A stretch of 64,000 nucleotides of DNA, taken from contig JAJEHL010000026.1 of NCBI GenBank assembly GCA_022823725.1, positions 372,001 through 436,000 of the forward strand, written 5' to 3'. The DNA is from Candidatus Latescibacterota bacterium. Lineage in GTDB: Bacteria > Latescibacterota > UBA2968. This document shows positions 59,992-64,000 of the stretch, piece after piece. Position 1 is the first letter of the stretch, and each line of letters starts with the position of its first letter. The notes under the pieces were generated by a model, which saw nothing but the letters and a program-made list of their open reading frames with translations, was not told where the DNA came from and searched no databases. A program made the translations under genes and the position numbers.

Positions 59992-61374
59992 ATGGAATCG
60001 AGAGCCTTCAATAAAATTCTCATTGTTGATGATGACCGCGATGTTTTGTTGGCCGCGCAACTCTTTCTCAAGCAGTATGCCGAACGCGTTGATACCGAGG
60101 CCGATCCCAACCGCATCCCCGGTCTGCTGCAAAATGATACGTATGACGTGATTTTGCTCGATATGAATTTTGCACAGGACGCCACATCGGGTAAGGAGGG
60201 GTTTCACTGGCTGAGTCGCATTCTCGAGATCGATTCTTCGGCGGTGGTCATTCTCATTACGGCTTATGGCGGTGTTGAAACGGCTGTGCAGGCGATCAAA
60301 GAGGGTGCGACGGATTTTGTGCTCAAGCCGTGGCAAAATGAAAAGTTGCTCGCGACGCTTTCTTCTGCTGTGCGGTTGCGGCGGTCGCGGCTCGAAGTCA
60401 ATCAGTTGCGCGCCGAACAAGAACAGCTTCGCGCCGATCTCGACGGTCAATTTCCCGATATGGTGGGTACATCGCGCGCCATGAGCGAGGTGTTTGATAC
60501 CATTCAAAAAGTGGGTGCTACAGACGCTAATGTGTTGATCCTTGGAGAGAATGGAACCGGGAAAGATGCTGTTGCCCGCGCCCTGCACCGTCGATCTCGG
60601 CGTGCGGCGGAGGCGTTTATTCGCGTTGATCTCGGTGCTGTTTCAGAGAGCCTTTTTGAAAGCGAGCTTTTTGGGCATAAAAAAGGTGCTTTTACTGATG
60701 CGAGAGAAGACCGCGCAGGGCGTTTTGAAATTGCGTCGGGTGGCACGCTTTTTTTAGATGAAATTGGCAATCTTTCGCTGCCGCTCCAGGCCAAGTTGCT
60801 GACGGCACTTGAAAACCGCACGGTTATTCGCCTGGGTACCAACCGACCCATTGATATTGATGTGCGTTTGATCTGCGCGACCAATATGCCCATTCACGAT
60901 ATGGTGGCCCGCAATGATTTTCGGCAAGATCTTCTGTATCGCGTCAATACTGTTGAACTCCATCTGCCGCCTCTGCGCGACCGCCTCGACGATATTCCCC
61001 TGCTGGTAGAGGTGTTTCTCGAGACGTACGGTCAGAAGTACAATAAACCGGGTATTGCCATTCAGGCAGCAGCACTTGACCATCTCGTGAATTACACATG
61101 GCCGGGCAATATCCGCGAATTGCAGCACGCGATTGAACGGGCTGTGATTATGAACGAAAATGGCATTTTGCAACCGCTGGACTTTCCGCTCAGCGTTTCC
61201 GAACCCGCCGCAGGTGACGATATTCATTTTGACGACTTTAATCTCGAATATGTGGAGAAAACTGTTATCCGCAAAGCGATTGAGAAGCACCGCGGCAATA
61301 TCAGTCACGCAGCGCGTGAACTCGGTCTCACGCGTAGCGCGCTTTATCGCAGGCTTGAAAAGCATGGCTTATAA
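59992..61374 (+). CDS. Sigma-54-dependent response regulator
   Basis: 460-residue NtrC-type activator. The receiver domain has acidic pocket residues DDD at 13-15, phospho-acceptor Asp57 (VILLDMNFAQD) and Lys112 (VLKPWQN). The AAA+ domain has Walker A GENGTGKD at 185-192, the sigma-54 contact loop GAFTDA at 232-237 (canonical GAFTGA) and FLDEIGNLSLP. The C-terminal Fis-like helix-turn-helix is GNISHAARELGLTRSALYRR. It activates sigma-54 promoters after phosphorylation by the kinase encoded next, whose start lies inside its last codons. Start chosen at 59992 with GAGG upstream. Confidence 0.95.
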   Translation: MESRAFNKILIVDDDRDVLLAAQLFLKQYAERVDTEADPNRIPGLLQNDTYDVILLDMNFAQDATSGKEGFHWLSRILEIDSSAVVILITAYGGVETAVQAIKEGATDFVLKPWQNEKLLATLSSAVRLRRSRLEVNQLRAEQEQLRADLDGQFPDMVGTSRAMSEVFDTIQKVGATDANVLILGENGTGKDAVARALHRRSRRAAEAFIRVDLGAVSESLFESELFGHKKGAFTDAREDRAGRFEIASGGTLFLDEIGNLSLPLQAKLLTALENRTVIRLGTNRPIDIDVRLICATNMPIHDMVARNDFRQDLLYRVNTVELHLPPLRDRLDDIPLLVEVFLETYGQKYNKPGIAIQAAALDHLVNYTWPGNIRELQHAIERAVIMNENGILQPLDFPLSVSEPAAGDDIHFDDFNLEYVEKTVIRKAIEKHRGNISHAARELGLTRSALYRRLEKHGL

Positions 61375-62707
61375 ACACTTTCGCCTGATATGTATTTTGC
61401 GCGTGGCTCTTCTGTGCGTTACCACCTGTCTTTTCTTTTATTGTCTTTTTTTTTCCGAATACTACGCCACGCTTGCTATTATTGGTGCGTGTGTACTCTA
61501 CCAGACGTGGGCACTCATACACTATGTGGAGCGCACGCAGCGCGATCTCACGCGGTTTTTGCAGGCGATTCGCTATGAGGATTTTGCCCAGTCTTTCACG
61601 GGTGCCGGGTTGGGGTCGGCGTACAACAATCTCAAGGATGCGTTTAACGAGGTGCTCGAGGCTTTTCGCAAGACGCGCGCAGAGAGAGAAGAAAATTTTC
61701 AGTATCTCCAGACCGTTGTCCAGCATGTGGGCATTGGTCTGATTTGCTATACGCCCGAAGGTCGTATTGAACTGATGAATACGGCAGCGCAGCGGTTGCT
61801 TCGCAAGCCCCATATGCGCGATGTGCGCGAGTTGGAGACGGTTAGCAAGGCGTTTTCAGAGGCGCTGCTCAAACTTCGCTCGGGCGATAAGACGCTGGTC
61901 AAAATTCAGGACGAAGACGAACTGCTCCAGATTATTGTCTATGCTACTGAACTGCGGATGCGGGGCGAGTCTTTTATTCTGGCGTCTGTTCAAAATATCC
62001 AGAGCGAACTCGAAGAGCAGGAGATGGAGGCGTGGCAAAAGCTGATTCGCGTGTTGACCCATGAGATCATGAATTCGATCACGCCGATTTCTTCTCTGGC
62101 TTCCACCGTGCGCGATCTTTTGCCCGATTCTGCACACGCTTCATCGCTCGATCCCGATACGTTGCCCGATGTACACACTGCTCTGGAAACAATTCAGTCG
62201 CGTAGCGAAGGGTTGCTCCATTTTGTCGAGGCGTATCGCCAACTCACGCATATATCGCGTCCGGATTTTCAGATTTTTCAGATTTCTGAGCTTTTTGCCC
62301 GCGTTGTTTTTCTGATGCAGACCGAATGCGACAAGAATAATATCGCCCTGCATACGGCGATTGATCCGAGGACGCTCGAACTGACGGCTGATCCCGATCT
62401 CATCGAACAGGTGTTGATCAATTTGATGCGAAATGCCGTGGAAGCTCTTGCGGGCCGTTCCAATGCCCGCATGGATCTCTCGGCGCAACTCGATGGGCGA
62501 GGCCGCGTTGTTATCCGTGTGCAAGACAATGGGCCGGGGATTTTAGAGGATGTGCAAGAGCGGATCTTTATTCCTTTTTTCACGACCAAACGCGATGGCT
62601 CGGGTATTGGTCTCGCACTTTCTCGGCAGATCATGCGCGTCCATCGCGGTACGATAAGTGTTCAGTCTAAACCGGAAGAAGAGACTGTGTTTACGTTGAG
62701 GTTTTGA
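61364..62707 (+). CDS. Sensor histidine kinase (NtrY-like)
   Basis: 447-residue membrane kinase: two adjacent membrane segments (about residues 7-30 and 33-52), a PAS-like segment (HVGIGLICYTPEGRIELMNT), then the H-box with His233 (VLTHEIMNSITPI), N-box LINLMRNAVEAL, DNGPGI and GSGIGLALSRQIM. It should phosphorylate the regulator encoded directly upstream, with which it overlaps by 11 bp. The short loop between the membrane helices leaves almost no periplasmic sensor, so the signal is probably cytoplasmic or within the membrane. Confidence 0.94.
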   Translation: MAYKHFRLICILRVALLCVTTCLFFYCLFFSEYYATLAIIGACVLYQTWALIHYVERTQRDLTRFLQAIRYEDFAQSFTGAGLGSAYNNLKDAFNEVLEAFRKTRAEREENFQYLQTVVQHVGIGLICYTPEGRIELMNTAAQRLLRKPHMRDVRELETVSKAFSEALLKLRSGDKTLVKIQDEDELLQIIVYATELRMRGESFILASVQNIQSELEEQEMEAWQKLIRVLTHEIMNSITPISSLASTVRDLLPDSAHASSLDPDTLPDVHTALETIQSRSEGLLHFVEAYRQLTHISRPDFQIFQISELFARVVFLMQTECDKNNIALHTAIDPRTLELTADPDLIEQVLINLMRNAVEALAGRSNARMDLSAQLDGRGRVVIRVQDNGPGILEDVQERIFIPFFTTKRDGSGIGLALSRQIMRVHRGTISVQSKPEEETVFTLRF

Positions 62708-62712
62708 GTTTT

Positions 62713-64000
62713 ATGATCATTCACGCCCAACCGCGCATTGCGCCTTCTCCGATTGATAACAAGCGCGTTGACCGCAATCCCCCGCCACTGCTCTGGCCCG
62801 CTGAGAAGGGCGAGGATGTGCGATATGCGGTTCGTTTGTCTCAAGATTCTGGTTTTCCAGAGTGCGGTACTGTCGCGGAAGAGGATTTTCCCTGGGCGAT
62901 GTTCAATCCGCATCAAATACTCGCGTCCGGGATATGGTATTGGCAATACGGTACGTCAATTGAGGGTGGTGCCTATCGCTGGTCTGATAGATATGATTTT
63001 GAAATCAGTGGTTCGGTGCGGTGCATGGAGACGCCGCCAGCAATGGATGTGATCGCGGCTTGTCCGAAGACGCATCCGCGCCTCTGGGTGTTGCCAGGTG
63101 GCGGTGCGGATCTCAAACGCCATAGCAAGCGGTTCACGTCGCATGCGGATCAGTTTCTCGATGCGCCGCTGAAAGACGACGCGATGCCGCCGGATAAAGG
63201 GGAGGACGAGTATCAGGTTTTCAAATTTCACAGGTGGGGTAGCAAAGCGCTTGCGGGTAGTATGGCTTCGGCAGTGCAGTGGCTTATTCCGGCTTATTTG
63301 CTTTCGGGTGATGAATGCTATGCCCGGGAAGCGATACGCCGGGGGCTTCACGTTGCGAATTGGGATGCGGATGGGTACACCAATCCCGTTATTAGCGATT
63401 TTGCCGATGGGTCTTGTATGCGCGTTATGGCGGGTGTTTACGATTCTTGTTTTGACTTGCTTACGGATTCTCAGCGCGAATGTCTTCGCGCGGCAATGGT
63501 TGTGCGGGCAGAGCGATTTTTTGGGGAGGAGACCAATAAGATCGAGACGCTGGTTTTTCGCAGCCATTTCTGGCAACACCTGCTCATACAATTTTCCGAA
63601 GTCGCTTTTGCTCTTTTGCACGCGTATCCCGATGCGGCACAGTGGGTGCGCTTCGTGTACGAATTGTGGATTGCCCGCTTTCCCCTTATGGGAGGTGCTG
63701 ATGGGGGCTGGGCAAATGGCAATTCTTATTTTGGTACGAATGTCGAAACTCTGCTCGTTCTTCCTTCGCGTATTGGAGAACTCAGTGGTGTTGATCTTTT
63801 TCAGGATGCGTGGTATAAAAATAGTGCCAGTTTTTTGCTCTATACATGGCCGCCCCATTCGCGTTCGGACGGGTTTGGCGATGGTACGGAACTGAAGGCG
63901 CGTCCGACGGGTAATCATCTCGATTTTGTCGAGGATATGGCTGTCCGGTTCGACGATCCTTATGCTGCGTGGTATGTGCAGCAGTGGCGGGAAGAGGCAG
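62713..64000 (+). CDS. Heparinase II/III-like (DUF4962-type) protein, 5' part
   Basis: Open frame of at least 429 residues leaving the window at the right edge. The N-terminus begins IIHAQPRIAPSP and has an FN3-like DUF4962 segment (LLWPAEKGEDVRYAVRLSQD, GIWYWQYGTSIEGG). An alpha-toroid follows (CMRVMAGVYDSCFDLL, SHFWQHLLIQFSEVAFALL, LMGGADGGWANGNSYFGTN), as in heparinase II/III-type polysaccharide lyases. No signal peptide is visible. It starts five bases after the histidine kinase stop. Probably degrades an acidic polysaccharide, fitting the sulfatases nearby. Confidence 0.85.
   Translation, partial: MIIHAQPRIAPSPIDNKRVDRNPPPLLWPAEKGEDVRYAVRLSQDSGFPECGTVAEEDFPWAMFNPHQILASGIWYWQYGTSIEGGAYRWSDRYDFEISGSVRCMETPPAMDVIAACPKTHPRLWVLPGGGADLKRHSKRFTSHADQFLDAPLKDDAMPPDKGEDEYQVFKFHRWGSKALAGSMASAVQWLIPAYLLSGDECYAREAIRRGLHVANWDADGYTNPVISDFADGSCMRVMAGVYDSCFDLLTDSQRECLRAAMVVRAERFFGEETNKIETLVFRSHFWQHLLIQFSEVAFALLHAYPDAAQWVRFVYELWIARFPLMGGADGGWANGNSYFGTNVETLLVLPSRIGELSGVDLFQDAWYKNSASFLLYTWPPHSRSDGFGDGTELKARPTGNHLDFVEDMAVRFDDPYAAWYVQQWREEA

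Noticed and set aside
60232-60237. GAFTDA in the sigma-54 activator considered as a defective sigma-54 contact
   Set aside because: Gly-to-Asp at this position is common in functional NtrC-type regulators of several phyla; all other motifs are intact. (The motif itself lies in residues 232-237 of that protein.)
62956-63918. 320-codon minus-strand open frame near the right edge
   Set aside because: Shadow of the heparinase-like gene, which is open through the window end and has family motifs.
1-64000. tRNA and rRNA genes
   Set aside because: No cloverleaf-like or conserved rRNA sequence was noticed on either strand; a covariance search was not possible.

Overview
The window looks like chromosomal DNA of an uncultured Gram-negative bacterium. 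It encodes a TonB-dependent receptor, lipoproteins and a sigma-54 two-component pair. The mix of Gfo/Idh/MocA oxidoreductases, DUF2961, DUF1080 and ThuA proteins, phytanoyl-CoA dioxygenase-like (PhyH) proteins and formylglycine-type sulfatases resembles Latescibacterota/Poribacteria-like genomes. That placement is an inference from gene content; no rRNA or tRNA gene was seen.

Left flank (1-25.6 kb): a truncated class I ribonucleotide reductase gene with a plausible NrdR-type promoter; DUF2961 plus an opine-dehydrogenase-like enzyme; a formylglycine-synthase-like lipoprotein with an active and an inactive M16 peptidase; a Gfo/Idh/MocA-nitrilase-DUF1080 operon; a decayed VapBC remnant between near-identical direct repeats; a sulfatase/aldo-keto reductase pair; a beta-propeller protein; a lone RibD-type deaminase; an esterase; glgC; a sugar isomerase-like protein; a TonB receptor/DUF4249 pair; a GntR-slipin operon with a perfect operator palindrome; and an Atg22-like MFS transporter.

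Defence island (25.6-52.8 kb), nearly all on the minus strand. A type I restriction system is spread over about 20 kb: hsdM, hsdS, a small hsdS-like fragment and hsdR. Between its parts lie a zeta-type toxin, a membrane SH3 protein with 54-bp tandem repeats, a 1085-residue AlbA_2 protein ending in what looks like a VapB antitoxin tail, VapC, a RES-domain protein, an ABC three-component (ABC-3C) cassette (HNH-CTD, middle component, DUF2326 ATPase) with a fourth HIRAN-like gene, and an IS110/IS1111-type element with a structured non-coding end. Past an amino-acid symporter sits a second operon: SIR2-TPR, then AlbA_2/HATPase, then a phospholipase-D-like/P-loop ATPase fusion. A Fic gene whose C-terminal winged helix is out of frame is next to it. 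The best candidates for undescribed biology are the ABC-3C+HIRAN+HsdS-fragment operon, the SIR2/AlbA/PLD-ATPase operon and the AlbA-VapB tail fusion.

Right flank (53-64 kb): catabolic genes (SMP-30-like lactonase, 2-hydroxyacid dehydrogenase, ThuA, two PhyH dioxygenases, a sulfatase, a 7-bladed lactonase), a sigma-54 response regulator/histidine kinase pair, and the start of a heparinase II/III-like gene that leaves the window.

A family of short palindromes (31-nt and 58-nt forms with arms GTCATCGCGGC/GCCGCGATCCA, plus a smaller inner hairpin) is scattered between genes. One pair of loci suggests that the inner hairpin can insert as a unit.
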